From contig JAEKKI010000130.1 of NCBI GenBank assembly GCA_019510485.1, positions 1 to 50,891 of the forward strand: DNA of 50,891 nucleotides. The letters run 5' to 3'. How positions within the stretch are numbered: the stretch's first letter is position 1; every line of letters starts with the position of its first letter. The notes under the pieces are model-generated. The model was not told where the DNA came from. It saw only the letters and a list, made by a program, of their open reading frames with translations, and made no database searches. The position numbers and the translations under genes are program-made. Below, one piece after another: positions 39,327 through 48,040 of the stretch. Origin of the DNA: Catenulisporales bacterium. Its GTDB lineage: Bacteria > Actinomycetota > Actinomycetes > Streptomycetales > Catenulisporaceae.

Positions 39327-40373
39327 TCAGGGCTCTATCAGAGTCGGTCCCGCCGCCGGTGCCTGATCGGCCGCCGGCGAGGTGCGATCGGGTGCCGAAG
39401 CCGCCACCCGGGCGGCGAACCAGTCGATCGTCGCGGCCAGTCCCTTGTCCAGATCCACCACCGGCGACCAGCCGAGCACCTCGACGGCCCGGCCGATGTC
39501 GGGCCGGCGCAGATCCGGGTCGTCACCCGGGCGCGGCACGAACTCCATCGGCGCCGTGGACCGGCACAGCTCCCGCACCCGGTCGGCCAGCTTCCGGATC
39601 GTCAGCTCCTCCGGGTTGCCGATGTTGATCGGCCCGGCCTCGGCCGAGCGCGCCGCGGCCAGGATGCCGGCGACCGTGTCGTCCACGTAGCACAGCGACC
39701 TGGTCTGCTGCCCGTCCCCGGCCACCGTGATCGGCCGCCCGGCCAGCGCCTGGGTGATGAACGTGGGCACGGCGCGGCCGTCGGCCGGCCGCATGCGCGG
39801 GCCGTAGGTGTTGAACAGCCGCACGATCACCGTGTCGAACCCGAAGTGCTCGCGGTGCGTCGCGGTCAGCGCCTCGGCGAACCGCTTGGCCTCGTCGTAC
39901 TGGCTGCGCGGCCCGATCGGGTTGACGTTGCCCCAGTACGACTCGACCTGCGGATGCACCTTCGGGTCGCCGTAGACCTCGGAGGTGGAGGCGAGCAGGA
40001 ACCGCGCCCCCTTGCGCCCGGCCAGCTCCAGCGCGTGCAGCGTGCCGTGCGCGCCGGCCTTCAGCGTCTCCAGCGGGTGCCGCGCGTAGTCGTGCGGCGA
40101 GGCCGGCGAGGCCAGGTGGAACACCGCGTCCACCGGCCCCGCGACGTCGAAGGGCTCCGCGACGTCGGCGACCACCAGCTCGAACCCCGGGTCGGCGGCC
40201 AGGTGCGCGACGTTGTCGGCGCAGCCGGTGAGGAAGTTGTCCACGCACACCACCGCCGCGCCGCCGTCGCGCAGCCGGTCGGCCAGGTGGGAGCCGACGA
40301 ATCCGGCGCCGCCGGTCACCACGGCGCGGCGGATCTCGCGTCCGGCGGCTGTGCTCATGGCTCCGTCGCTCAT
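39327..40373 (-). CDS. UDP-glucuronate decarboxylase-like SDR sugar-nucleotide enzyme
   Basis: This is a 348-residue extended short-chain dehydrogenase. It has the NAD-binding motif VTGGAGFVGSHLADRL, the family-typical LASPASPHDYARHPLETLKA, catalytic STSEVYGDP and SQYDEAKRFAEAL (YxxxK), then VRLFNTYGPRMRPADGR and YVDDTVAGILAA. The SPASPxxY region is characteristic of UDP-glucuronate decarboxylase (UXS), which makes UDP-xylose. A related epimerase or dehydratase cannot be excluded. The start overlaps the ABC ATPase stop (ATGA). Lying in one operon with a glycosyltransferase, it probably supplies the pentose donor for product glycosylation (inference). Confidence 0.85.
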   Translation of the reverse strand: MSDGAMSTAAGREIRRAVVTGGAGFVGSHLADRLRDGGAAVVCVDNFLTGCADNVAHLAADPGFELVVADVAEPFDVAGPVDAVFHLASPASPHDYARHPLETLKAGAHGTLHALELAGRKGARFLLASTSEVYGDPKVHPQVESYWGNVNPIGPRSQYDEAKRFAEALTATHREHFGFDTVIVRLFNTYGPRMRPADGRAVPTFITQALAGRPITVAGDGQQTRSLCYVDDTVAGILAAARSAEAGPINIGNPEELTIRKLADRVRELCRSTAPMEFVPRPGDDPDLRRPDIGRAVEVLGWSPVVDLDKGLAATIDWFAARVAASAPDRTSPAADQAPAAGPTLIEP

Positions 40374-41335
40374 GACTCGCGAAGCGAGCGACCGGTCTTG
40401 GTCAGGAACACGTCGTCCAGCGTCGGCCGGTGCACCTCGATCGTCGACGTCGCGATCCCTGCCTCCTCCAGCGTCCGCATCACCAGCGGGACCGCGGTCT
40501 CCCCGGCCTCCACCGCCAGCCGGATCCGGCCGCCGTCGCGGGTCTCCACCGCGGTCAGGAACGTCTGCCCGGTGAGGATCTCCGCGGCCTTCTCGGCGAA
40601 GTCCTCGCCGACGCCGACGGTCACCACGTCGCCGGAGATCTCCCGCTTCAGCGCGTCCGGCGTGCCCTCGGCCACGATCACGCCGCCGTCGATGATGGCG
40701 ATGCGGTCGCAGAGCGCGTCGGCCTCCTCCAGGTAGTGCGTGGTGAGGAAGATCGTCATGCCCTCGGTGCGCAGCCGGCGCACCTCGTCCCACATGTGCG
40801 CGCGGCTCTGCGGGTCCAGGCCGCTGGTCGGCTCGTCCAGGAAGACCACCTTGGGCTGGTGGATGATGCCCAGCGCGATGTCGACGCGCCGGCGCTGGCC
40901 GCCGGAGTAGGTCTTGCACGGCCGGTCGGCGTACTCGGTGAGGTCGAACGCGGCCAGCGCCGATACCGCCCGCCGCTGCGCCTCGGCCTTGCTGATGCCG
41001 TGCATCCGGGCCTGCAGGATGAGCTCCTCGCGGGCCGTGGCGTCGTCCTGGGTGCCGCCGCCCTGCGCGATGTAGCCGATGGCGGCGCGCACCTTGGCCG
41101 GCTCCTTGCGCAGATCCGCCCCGGCGATCGTGGCCTCGCCGGCGTCCGGCGGCAGCAGCGTCGACAGCATGCGCAGCGTGGTGGTCTTCCCGGCGCCGTT
41201 GGGCCCGAGGAAGCCGAAGATCTCGCCCTCGGCGACGTCCAGGTCGACCCCGGCCACCGCTTCGACCTTCGTGGTCTTGCGGTGCGCGCGGGTCTCATAG
41301 CTCTTCTTCAGACCGGTGGTCTGGATGATGCCCAT
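40370..41335 (-). CDS. DrrA-type ABC exporter ATPase
   Basis: The 321-residue ATPase has Walker A GPNGAGKTTTLRML, Q-loop region YIAQGGGTQDD, ABC signature YSGGQRRRVDIALGI, Walker B VVFLDEPTSGLDP and the switch histidine in TTHYLEEADALCDRI. A C-terminal extension of about 70 residues is typical of DrrA, the daunorubicin-resistance family, which drives export of hydrophobic metabolites with a DrrB permease. The ATG at 41335 follows AGGAGGGG. It is 17 bp downstream of the permease and overlaps the SDR gene. The likely role is self-resistance or export of the cluster product. Confidence 0.94.
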   Translation of the reverse strand: MGIIQTTGLKKSYETRAHRKTTKVEAVAGVDLDVAEGEIFGFLGPNGAGKTTTLRMLSTLLPPDAGEATIAGADLRKEPAKVRAAIGYIAQGGGTQDDATAREELILQARMHGISKAEAQRRAVSALAAFDLTEYADRPCKTYSGGQRRRVDIALGIIHQPKVVFLDEPTSGLDPQSRAHMWDEVRRLRTEGMTIFLTTHYLEEADALCDRIAIIDGGVIVAEGTPDALKREISGDVVTVGVGEDFAEKAAEILTGQTFLTAVETRDGGRIRLAVEAGETAVPLVMRTLEEAGIATSTIEVHRPTLDDVFLTKTGRSLRES

Positions 41336-41352
41336 AGCCCCTCCTGTCCCTG

Positions 41353-42126
41353 TTAGCGCACGGACCGTGCGAACTTGCGGCCGGACCAGGCGATGGTGAT
41401 CACGGCCAGCGCGGCCAGCATGACCGCGGCCTTCCAGATCGCCGGGTCGTCGGGGTGGCCGGTGAACAGCGCGCGCATCCCGGTGACGGCCCAGTTGAAG
41501 GGGTTGCCGTTGGCGGCGTCGCGCAGCCACAGCGGCGCCAGCGCGATCGGCAGCAGCGTCCCGGACAGCAGCATCACCGGCTGCGCCACGTTGTTGATCA
41601 GCTGGCCCAGCACCGCCGGGTTCTTGACCGTCAGCGCGATGCCGTAGGAGAACGACGCGCTGGTCAGCGTGATCATCGCCAGCAGGCCGTAGCCGATCAG
41701 CAGGTTCGGGATCGCGACGGTGAGGCCGAACAGCAGGGACAGCACGACGATGATGGCCGCCTGGATCACCAGCACCACCACGTCCCGCAGCGAGCGGCCC
41801 AGCAGCAGCGCCAGCCGGCTGACCGGGGTCACCCGGGCCCGCTCGATGATCCCGCCGGCCAGCTCGCGCAGCAGGTCGAACCCGACGTACAGGCCGCCGG
41901 CCAGGGCCAGGGCGACCAGCATGCCCGGGACGTAGATGCGGTAGGCGTCGGCCTGGGAGTGCGCGCCCATCGGCGCCAGCGCCGGCTTGAGCAGCGGCGC
42001 GAACAGCAGCAGGTACACCACGGGCTGCGAGACGCCGAGGATCACCCACAGCGGCGAGCGCAGCATCAGCAGCATGTTGCGTTGGAAGATCAACCAGATG
42101 TCACGCAAGATTTTCAGCGATTTCAA
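41353..42126 (-). CDS. DrrB-type ABC exporter permease
   Basis: The 257-residue ABC-2 permease has six predicted membrane helices. DrrB-like features include SQPVVYLLLFAPLL, the cytoplasmic ERARVTPVSRLALLLGR loop and the helix MLLSGTLLPIALAPLWLRD. With the adjacent ATPase it forms a two-component exporter. The start is TTG at 42126 with GAGG 9 bp upstream, and it overlaps the end of the glycosyltransferase gene by 26 bp, so the genes are coupled. Confidence 0.92.
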   Translation of the reverse strand: MKSLKILRDIWLIFQRNMLLMLRSPLWVILGVSQPVVYLLLFAPLLKPALAPMGAHSQADAYRIYVPGMLVALALAGGLYVGFDLLRELAGGIIERARVTPVSRLALLLGRSLRDVVVLVIQAAIIVVLSLLFGLTVAIPNLLIGYGLLAMITLTSASFSYGIALTVKNPAVLGQLINNVAQPVMLLSGTLLPIALAPLWLRDAANGNPFNWAVTGMRALFTGHPDDPAIWKAAVMLAALAVITIAWSGRKFARSVR

Positions 42127-43285
42127 GGGGATGCCTCACTCTCTCGGCGAGTCGCGTCAGATGGTCGGCGGCCGCGGCGGCGCCGCCGGCGGCGGCGAAG
42201 GAGTCGCGGATCCGGGCCGCGGCCCGGCGGTGGGCCGGGTCGTCGAGCACTGCCAGCAGTGCTTCGCGCAGCGCTTGCGGGCGCACCCGGGCGAAGCTCA
42301 CCCGGCGCCCCGCCCCGGCCGCGACGGCCTGGGCGGCGTTGATCGGCTGGTCGCCCTTGATCGGCGCGACGACCAGCGGGACGCCGTGCGCCAGCGCCTC
42401 GCAGACGGTGTTCAGCCCGCCGTGCGAGACGACGGCGGAAAGCCGCGGCATCAGCTCCAATACCGGCACGCGGGTGCGCACCAGGATGTGCTCGGGGATG
42501 TCGGACACCGTCTCCGGCTCGGCGGTCAGGACCGCCTGAACCCGGTCGCCCAACGGCCGCAGCGCCTCGATCGCCCGCTGGTAGAAGCCGTGCGAGGCCT
42601 CGGCCGACAGCGTTCCCATCGAGACCAGGACGAGCCGTCGGCCCGGGTCGATCCAGTCCGCCGGGAAGTCCGGGCCGCCCGGCCGCGGCGCCAGCGCCGG
42701 ACCGACCAGCACCGCGTTGTCCGGCCAGGACAGCGGGCCGGTCAGCGCCTCACCGGAGAACGACACCAGCAGGTGCGGGGAGAACCGCAGGTCGTGCGGC
42801 GGCTCGCCGGGCAGGCCCGCGCTGCTCCACAGCGCCGCCAGATTGCCCTGGATCCACGCCTCCACCTTCGGCAGCGCGCGATAGGGCCGGGTCAGCTCCA
42901 TCATGGTCGTCGCCATCGAGACCCACGGCAGGCCGTAGCGGTGCGCGACCAGCGCGCCGGCGACAGCGTGCTGATCCACCGCCAGCACGTCCGGCTCGAA
43001 CGCCCGCACCGCCTTGTCCACGCCCTTCAGCGACACCCGGCAGTGCGGGACGATGTACTCCTCCCACCGGGTCTTCGCCGCCGCCATCCCGCGATCGGCC
43101 TGCCGCCGGTGCGGCCGCAGCGGGATCTGCTGGATCACCGCCTCCGGGCCGACCAGCGGCCGCAGGTACGACTCCGAGCCCGCCCAGGCGACGTCGTGGC
43201 CGCGCGCGCTCAGCGCCTTGGCGACCGCCGCCATCGGGTTCACGTGCCCGGTCAGCGGCAGGCTGACGAACAGGAACCGGCTCAT
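42101..43285 (-). CDS. MGT-family (GT1) glycosyltransferase
   Basis: This 394-residue GT-B glycosyltransferase is of the macrolide/antibiotic type. The N-terminal acceptor domain starts FLFVSLPLTGHVNPMAAVAK. The C-terminal donor domain has VLVSMGTLSAEA and the nucleotide-sugar motif VVSHGGLNTVCEALAHGVPL, then IKGDQPINAAQAVAAG. It would glycosylate the metabolite made by the neighbouring genes, using a UDP or dTDP sugar; the SDR gene in the same operon may supply it. The ATG at 43285 overlaps the methyltransferase stop (ATGA). Confidence 0.93.
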   Translation of the reverse strand: MSRFLFVSLPLTGHVNPMAAVAKALSARGHDVAWAGSESYLRPLVGPEAVIQQIPLRPHRRQADRGMAAAKTRWEEYIVPHCRVSLKGVDKAVRAFEPDVLAVDQHAVAGALVAHRYGLPWVSMATTMMELTRPYRALPKVEAWIQGNLAALWSSAGLPGEPPHDLRFSPHLLVSFSGEALTGPLSWPDNAVLVGPALAPRPGGPDFPADWIDPGRRLVLVSMGTLSAEASHGFYQRAIEALRPLGDRVQAVLTAEPETVSDIPEHILVRTRVPVLELMPRLSAVVSHGGLNTVCEALAHGVPLVVAPIKGDQPINAAQAVAAGAGRRVSFARVRPQALREALLAVLDDPAHRRAAARIRDSFAAAGGAAAAADHLTRLAERVRHPLEIAENLA

Positions 43286-44472
43286 CGGTTCTGACGCTGG
43301 TTCTGGTGCTGGTTCTGACGCTGGTTCTGGTGCTGGTTCTGGCGCCGGGCGGTGACGAAGGCGGCGACGTCGCCCACCGTCAGCGCGATGATCTCGTCGA
43401 CTCCGAGCTCTGCGACGTAAGCGGCCAGATCGACCCGCAGGCCGAAGCGGTCCTGCAGCGCCTGGCTCAGGGCCGTGAGTTCCACGCTCTCCAACTCCAG
43501 GCCGCCGTCCAGCGTCGTCGCCGGGGTGATCCCGGCCCGGAAATCGGCATCCTGGTCCAGCACCGTGCACAGCGTCTCGACCACGTCCGCGAACGCCTCG
43601 GGCGTCGCCGGGCCCGGCTTCACCGCGCGCACCGCGCCGTAGGTCATGACACCGGTGTCGAAGCCCTTCTTCATCAGCGGCCCGGCATAGAAGAACCCGA
43701 GCACGTCCGCGCCGCGTTCCCGCGCCAGCTCGACCATCGCCGCCCGGCCCTGCTCGGGCTTGGCCACCAGCGCGAAGTCCGGATCCCAGGAGTTCGCCAC
43801 CGCCCGGCTCCAGTCGACGGAGGCGACCTCGGCGAAGCCGGCGGCGCCCGCCATCGCCTCGTGCTCCTCCAGGGAGGAGAAGCTCGGCATCACCTGATGC
43901 TTCAGGACCAGGTCGACCAGCCCCTGCTCCGCGGCGTCCAGCGCACCGTCGCGGACCGACCAGGTGGCGATCGCCAGCCGGCCGCCGGGGCGCAGCAGCC
44001 GCATCGCCTCGGCGAAGAACGCGGGCCGGTCGGCGATGTGCATCAGGCTCTCCACCGCCCAGATGACGTCGAAGGACTCGTCGGCGAACCCGGTGCTCAG
44101 CGCGTCGAGCTGGTGGAACCGGGCCCGCTCGGCGAGCCCGGCGGCGTGTGCCTTCTCGGCGGCGCGCGCCGCCTGGGCCGCGCTGAGCGTGACCCCGACG
44201 ACCGTGCAGCCCAGCGGTCCGGCCAGATACAGCGCCGGTCCGCCGATGCCGCAGCCGACGTCCAGGACGTGGCTGCCCGCGGGCACGCCGGCATAGGCGA
44301 CGAGTTCGCGCACCAGGCGGTCGGTCGCCTCGTGCCGGTCCGCGCCGTCGGCGCCGGGCCGCTCGCCCTCGTCCCAGAAACCGTGGTGGACGTGCTCGCC
44401 CCACATGTGCTCATAGAGGTCGAGCGTCGTGTCGTAGTACCGCTCGACCGCCGTGTTCATGTCAGCTTTCAC
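43282..44472 (-). CDS. SAM methyltransferase fused to an acyl carrier protein domain
   Basis: The protein is about 396 residues. Residues 1-290 form a class I methyltransferase of the tocopherol/erythromycin-methylase-like group: YYDTTLDLYEHMWGEHVHHG, motif I HVLDVGCGIGGPALYLA, FDVIWAVESLMHI and RLLRPGGRLAIATW. From about residue 300 a carrier domain follows (VVETLCTVLDQDADF, then GGLELESVELTALSQALQDRF), with a phosphopantetheine-type serine in LESVE near residue 329. A low-complexity QNQH/QNQR tail ends the protein. The fused carrier suggests methylation of a tethered intermediate (inference). GTG at 44472 with GGAG 5 bp upstream is preferred; ATG at 44460 is an alternative. It is the first gene of the seven-gene minus-strand operon. 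Confidence 0.85.
   Translation of the reverse strand: MKADMNTAVERYYDTTLDLYEHMWGEHVHHGFWDEGERPGADGADRHEATDRLVRELVAYAGVPAGSHVLDVGCGIGGPALYLAGPLGCTVVGVTLSAAQAARAAEKAHAAGLAERARFHQLDALSTGFADESFDVIWAVESLMHIADRPAFFAEAMRLLRPGGRLAIATWSVRDGALDAAEQGLVDLVLKHQVMPSFSSLEEHEAMAGAAGFAEVASVDWSRAVANSWDPDFALVAKPEQGRAAMVELARERGADVLGFFYAGPLMKKGFDTGVMTYGAVRAVKPGPATPEAFADVVETLCTVLDQDADFRAGITPATTLDGGLELESVELTALSQALQDRFGLRVDLAAYVAELGVDEIIALTVGDVAAFVTARRQNQHQNQRQNQHQNQRQNR
43286..43342. repeat. 12/24-bp tandem repeat encoding the QNQ-rich tail
   Basis: About five copies of a 12-bp unit (GGTTCTGRYGCT), arranged as two full 24-bp pairs plus part of a third, form the 3' end of the methyltransferase-ACP gene. They encode alternating RQNQ and HQNQ. 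Confidence 0.85.
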
Positions 44473-44821
44473 CAATGCTCCAATGAATGCGGGGAATGCG
44501 GGCGAGAATGGGGCATCCCGGCGCGGGGAATGCGGCTGCGCAAGGCCGTGGTAGGACCGGCGTTGACGCTAGTCCGGGCGTCGTCCGATGGTCAACGCTG
44601 AAAATTTGCACGCCGCAACGGCTTTATTACAAAGCTCTGACCTGCTCGAATCTGTTGATCATGGCGGACGCCTTGACGGTCGAACACCCGGCCGCCAAAG
44701 CTTTCGAACGTCATCGACAGCGTCATCGAGAACACCATCGGCACGGCAGTGCCGGTGCGGTACGACTGCGATGTCCCAAGTGTCTTTACCGATTCCCTTT
44801 TCTGCTGGGCGGAGGTGATCT
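44473..44821. promoter_or_regulatory. Divergent promoter region of the biosynthetic operons
   Basis: These 349 bp separate the two divergent operons and are markedly richer in A and T than their surroundings, mostly at 44590-44660. On the plus strand TTGCAC (44606-44611), 16 bp and TACAAA (44628-44633) form a plausible promoter, leaving a leader of about 180 nt. The leader contains a small hairpin (44739-44744 with 44749-44754). The ligase ribosome site GGAGGTGA is at 44811-44818. I see no gene in the region. Confidence 0.4.
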
Positions 44822-46228
44822 GTGGTGCCCGCGGGAATCAACATTCCGACAGACCCCGAATGGGTCGACGAGGTGTTGTTGGCCGGTCCGGCCGACCAGG
44901 TGTGCCTGGTGCTGGACGGCCCGGTCGACCGCGCCACGCTGCGCCGGCTGGTCGCCGAGCGGCAGGCGGTCCTGACCGGGGCCGGCCTGCGCGCCGGCGG
45001 TTCGGTCGCGTTGTGCCTGCCGCCGTCGCCGGCGTTCATCACGAACCTGCTGGCCGCCTGGCGGACCGGCGCCCGGGCCGTGCTGCTGGACCACCGGCTG
45101 ACGGCCTTCGAGGTGGACCAGGCGCTGGACCGGCTGGCTCCGCAGTTCCTCGTTTCCGTCGCGAGCAGCAGCGGCGGAGCGCTGCGGGCGTTCCAGGACG
45201 TGCGCGAAGCGGTGACGGTGCGCCCCGACGGACAGCCTTCTGATACGCCGCACGCGTTGATCCAGCTCAGTTCCGGCTCGACCGGGCCGTCCAAGTCCAT
45301 CGGCCGCACGGCCTCGGACCTGATCGCCGAGCTCGACCGCTACCTGAAGATCGACGGCGTGCCGCGCGGCGGCGAGCGCATCGTGTCGCTGGCCTCGATG
45401 GTGCACGTGCTCGGCCTGGTCGGCGGGCTGCTGTACGGCCTGCACGCCGGGGTGCAGCTGGTGCTGCCGGAGCGGATGACGGCCGAGGCGATCCTGGCCG
45501 CGGTGGCCGCCGGACCCGAGCCGACCACGCTGCTCGGCGTCCCCTTCCACATCGAACTGCTCGCCGCGGTCGCCGACCCGCCCCGGCTGCCCCAGCTGAC
45601 CGGCATGACCACCGGCGGCGAACTGGTCCGGGCGCAGGTCCACGACGCCTTCGTCGACCGCTACGGCATCCGCCTGGGGAACATGTACGGGATGACCGAG
45701 CTCGGCGTCATCGCGACCGACCTGTTCGGCGTGAACCGCCCGGCCGTCACCCCCGCCCCCGGGATGACCATCCGCGAACAGGACGGCGAGATCCACATCG
45801 CGATGGAGAACTCGCCCTACGTCGGCCTCGTCGACCCCGCGCGCTGGTCCGACGGCTGGCTGCACACCAAGGACGCCGGCAGCGTCGACGCCACGACCGG
45901 CCTGGTGCGGGTGAAGGGCCGCCGCGACTCCCAGGTCTCGATCGGCGGCCTGAAGGTCGACCTGAGCGAGGTCGAGCACACGCTGGCCGGCCTGCCCGGG
46001 GTCACCGGCGCGGTGGTGGTGTTCGGCAAGGCGATCGAGGCGTACGTGATGTTGGAGGAGCCCGCGGACCTCGATCGCGTCCAGGGGCAGCTGACCGAAC
46101 GCGTCGCCGCGTACAAGCGGCCGCGCGCGTGGCATGTCGTCGACCGGCTGCCGCGCACCGCCACCGGCAAGCTCGTGCGGGACCAGAGCGTGCTCGCCAC
46201 CGAACGGAAGGAACAGACCAGGCCATGA
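44822..46228 (+). CDS. Acyl/aryl-adenylating ligase (ANL superfamily)
   Basis: This 468-residue AMP-forming ligase is shorter than NRPS adenylation domains and lacks an attached carrier. Motifs are the P-loop LIQLSSGSTGPSKSIGRT, GNMYGMTELG, GWLHTKDAG, VKGRRDSQVSIGGLKVDLSE and the C-terminal catalytic lysine in TATGKLVRD. It would activate a free carboxylic acid as an adenylate and load one of the two adjacent carrier proteins. With a hydroxymandelate-synthase-like gene in the same operon, an aryl acid such as 4-hydroxybenzoate is an attractive substrate (inference). GTG at 44822 follows GGAGGTGA. Its stop overlaps the first ACP start (ATGA). Confidence 0.88.
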   Translation: MVPAGINIPTDPEWVDEVLLAGPADQVCLVLDGPVDRATLRRLVAERQAVLTGAGLRAGGSVALCLPPSPAFITNLLAAWRTGARAVLLDHRLTAFEVDQALDRLAPQFLVSVASSSGGALRAFQDVREAVTVRPDGQPSDTPHALIQLSSGSTGPSKSIGRTASDLIAELDRYLKIDGVPRGGERIVSLASMVHVLGLVGGLLYGLHAGVQLVLPERMTAEAILAAVAAGPEPTTLLGVPFHIELLAAVADPPRLPQLTGMTTGGELVRAQVHDAFVDRYGIRLGNMYGMTELGVIATDLFGVNRPAVTPAPGMTIREQDGEIHIAMENSPYVGLVDPARWSDGWLHTKDAGSVDATTGLVRVKGRRDSQVSIGGLKVDLSEVEHTLAGLPGVTGAVVVFGKAIEAYVMLEEPADLDRVQGQLTERVAAYKRPRAWHVVDRLPRTATGKLVRDQSVLATERKEQTRP

Positions 46229-46500
46229 GCTCTCACGACGAGATCAAGACGTTCGCCTTCGAGGCGCTGAAGGAGATGAACTACGACACTTCCGGGTTCG
46301 ACGGGGAGACGCTGCTGGGGCCGGCCGGTGCGGACCTGGAGTCGCTGGCGCTGGCCGAGCTCGGCGTGCGGTTGGAGGAGCGCTTCGGTATTCGCTTCAG
46401 CGACGACGAGCTCGACGAGATCGCCGCGCTGACGATCGACGAGTTCTGCGCCGCGGTGGCCGAGCGGCTGACCGCCGCCGCGACGTCGACTTCGGGCTGA
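46225..46500 (+). CDS. Acyl carrier protein 1
   Basis: This 91-residue carrier protein has the four-helix pattern and attachment site DLESLALAELGVRLEERFG, with Ser40 in ESL rather than the usual DSL. The next helices, FSDDELDEIAALTIDEFCAA, are typical of discrete ACPs of type II polyketide and fatty acid systems. Its ATG overlaps the ligase stop by 4 bp, so it is the most likely first acceptor of the activated starter. Confidence 0.9.
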   Translation: MSSHDEIKTFAFEALKEMNYDTSGFDGETLLGPAGADLESLALAELGVRLEERFGIRFSDDELDEIAALTIDEFCAAVAERLTAAATSTSG

Positions 46501-46503
46501 ACC

Positions 46504-46755
46504 GTGAGCGAAGTGTCCGGGCCGCCGCACCGTGCTGAGGTGCTGGCGATGCTGGCTACGTATGGCGAGCGCCAGCCCCAGGAGGTGCCGGAGACGGTGG
46601 ACTCCTTGGAGTTGGCGTGGCTGATCCACCAGATCGAGCAGCGCTACGGCAAGACTTTCGACGCCGATGACGATGTGCTCGCGCGGATGACGACGGTCAC
46701 CGGTGTGACGGAGGTGCTCGCCGAGCTCGGGTACGGCGCGGGGGCGGCGGCGTGA
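46504..46755 (+). CDS. Acyl carrier protein 2
   Basis: This is an 83-residue carrier protein with a canonical DSLELAWLIHQIEQRYGKTF site (Ser34) and a short first helix. It follows ACP1 with 3 bp between them and begins with GTG. Two discrete ACPs beside ketosynthases are common in aryl-polyene-type clusters, where one carries the starter and one the growing chain; that split is inferred here. Its stop overlaps the ketosynthase start (GTGA). Confidence 0.85.
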   Translation: MSEVSGPPHRAEVLAMLATYGERQPQEVPETVDSLELAWLIHQIEQRYGKTFDADDDVLARMTTVTGVTEVLAELGYGAGAAA

Positions 46756-47879
46756 AGGGGATGGCTGGGACGCGACCCGGTGTGCGGCGCGGGCCGCACG
46801 AGGTCGTGGTCAGCGCGATGTCGGTCTTCAGCGCTTTCGGATCGGGCGTCGAGCCTTTGCTGCGCGCGGTGCTCGACGGCACGCCGGGGTTCCGGCCGGT
46901 CGACCGGTTCGACGTCGGCGCGCGGCGGGCCAAATCGGCCGCCGTGGCACCGGGATCGCCGGACCTCAGCAGCGAACTGGTCCGCGTCATCGGTGAGGCC
47001 TGCGATGACGCTGGTGTCGCGCGTGCCGAGACGCCGCTTTTCCTCGCCATCCACGGCGATCCCGCTCTGCCCCGTACCTCAGAGCCCGGTCACGGTTCGG
47101 ATGCCTTCGCCTCGCAGGTCGCTGCTACCTGCGGTCTGTCCGGCGCTCGTGCCTACACCTCGGCGTGTGTGGCGGCGAGTACCGCGGTCGCCGATGCCGC
47201 GGCGCTGATCGCCCACGGCCGCGCCGAGCGCATCGTCGTGGCAGCCGGCTATCTCGTCGACGCCGACCAATACGCGCTCTTCGACGCCGGCCGTGCGCTT
47301 GCCCCCGACGGCCAGGTCCGGCCGTTCAGTTCCGGACGCGGCGGTCTGCTGCTCGGCGACGCGGCCGCGGCAGTCGTGCTGGAGCGTGCAGGGGTGGCCG
47401 AACCGCTCGCACGCCTGGCGGGCTGGGGCCGCAGCGGCGACGCCTATCACGTCTGCAAGCCGCGCCCCGACGGCCTCGGACTCGCCCGCGCCATAGCCGA
47501 CGCCATGTCCCGCGGCGGTGTTCAGCCCGCTGACATCGGCTACGTCAACGCCCACGGCTCCGGCACCAAGCAGAGCGACATCGCCGAGTCCGCCGCCCTC
47601 CACGCAGCCCTCGGCGAAAGCGCCGCCAAGATCCCGGTGAGCTCCACCAAGTCGATCCACGGCCAGGCCCTGGAAGCCGGCGCCCTGCTCGAACTCGTCG
47701 TCACCGTCGCCGCCCTCAGCGCCGGCCGCCTTCCGGTCAACGCCGGCTTCCTCGGCCCGGACGACGACTGCCGCCTGGACCTCGTCCTGCGACCGACCAC
47801 CGCGGACCTCACCCACGCGCTGACCCTGAACGTCGCCTTCGGCGGCGCCAACACCGCACTTTTGGTAGGTGCGCCATGA
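46752..47879 (+). CDS. Beta-ketoacyl synthase KS1
   Basis: This 375-residue ketosynthase of the thiolase superfamily has an intact catalytic triad: Cys139 in YTSACVAAST, His268 in NAHGSGTKQSD and His303 in STKSIHGQALEAG. The C-terminal motif is NVAFGGANTALLVGAP. It is shorter and more divergent than KS2, lacking about 40 residues around the dimer-interface loops. It could catalyse a specialised condensation such as the first extension or an alternative chain step. It is translationally coupled on both sides by 4-bp overlaps. Confidence 0.9.
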   Translation: MKGMAGTRPGVRRGPHEVVVSAMSVFSAFGSGVEPLLRAVLDGTPGFRPVDRFDVGARRAKSAAVAPGSPDLSSELVRVIGEACDDAGVARAETPLFLAIHGDPALPRTSEPGHGSDAFASQVAATCGLSGARAYTSACVAASTAVADAAALIAHGRAERIVVAAGYLVDADQYALFDAGRALAPDGQVRPFSSGRGGLLLGDAAAAVVLERAGVAEPLARLAGWGRSGDAYHVCKPRPDGLGLARAIADAMSRGGVQPADIGYVNAHGSGTKQSDIAESAALHAALGESAAKIPVSSTKSIHGQALEAGALLELVVTVAALSAGRLPVNAGFLGPDDDCRLDLVLRPTTADLTHALTLNVAFGGANTALLVGAP

Positions 47880-48040
47880 GCCGCGAGACCGAGAACACGA
47901 CGCCGGATCCGAACGTCGCCCGCGGCACGACTGAGACCCCGAACCGCGTGTCGACCCGGCGCCCGGATCGCTCGGCGTCGAACGGCGCGAACGCGGCGTC
48001 CGGTGACGCCGAGCTCGCCATGTTGGTCGGTGCGCCGTGA
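47876..48040 (+). CDS. 54-residue ORF coupled between KS1 and the CLF-like gene
   Basis: The ORF starts with ATG overlapping the KS1 stop (ATGA) and its stop overlaps the next start (GTGA), so ribosomes passing through the operon must read it. The product is polar (MSRETENTTPDPNVARG at the start) and ends in AELAMLVGAP, echoing the end of KS1 (TALLVGAP). It may be a small coupling peptide, or the residue of a duplicated ketosynthase 3' end kept in frame. No family was recognised. Confidence 0.5.
   Translation: MSRETENTTPDPNVARGTTETPNRVSTRRPDRSASNGANAASGDAELAMLVGAP

Noticed and set aside
42101-44404. Minus-strand frame extended well upstream of the glycosyltransferase
   Set aside because: Only the part from 43285 resembles a protein family; the upstream extension is an out-of-frame reading of the methyltransferase-ACP gene.
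44659-44975. Possible small zinc-ribbon ORF (CPKC and CPRE) in the divergent promoter region
   Set aside because: Only three cysteines, no ribosome site, and the frame runs deep into the ligase gene out of phase.
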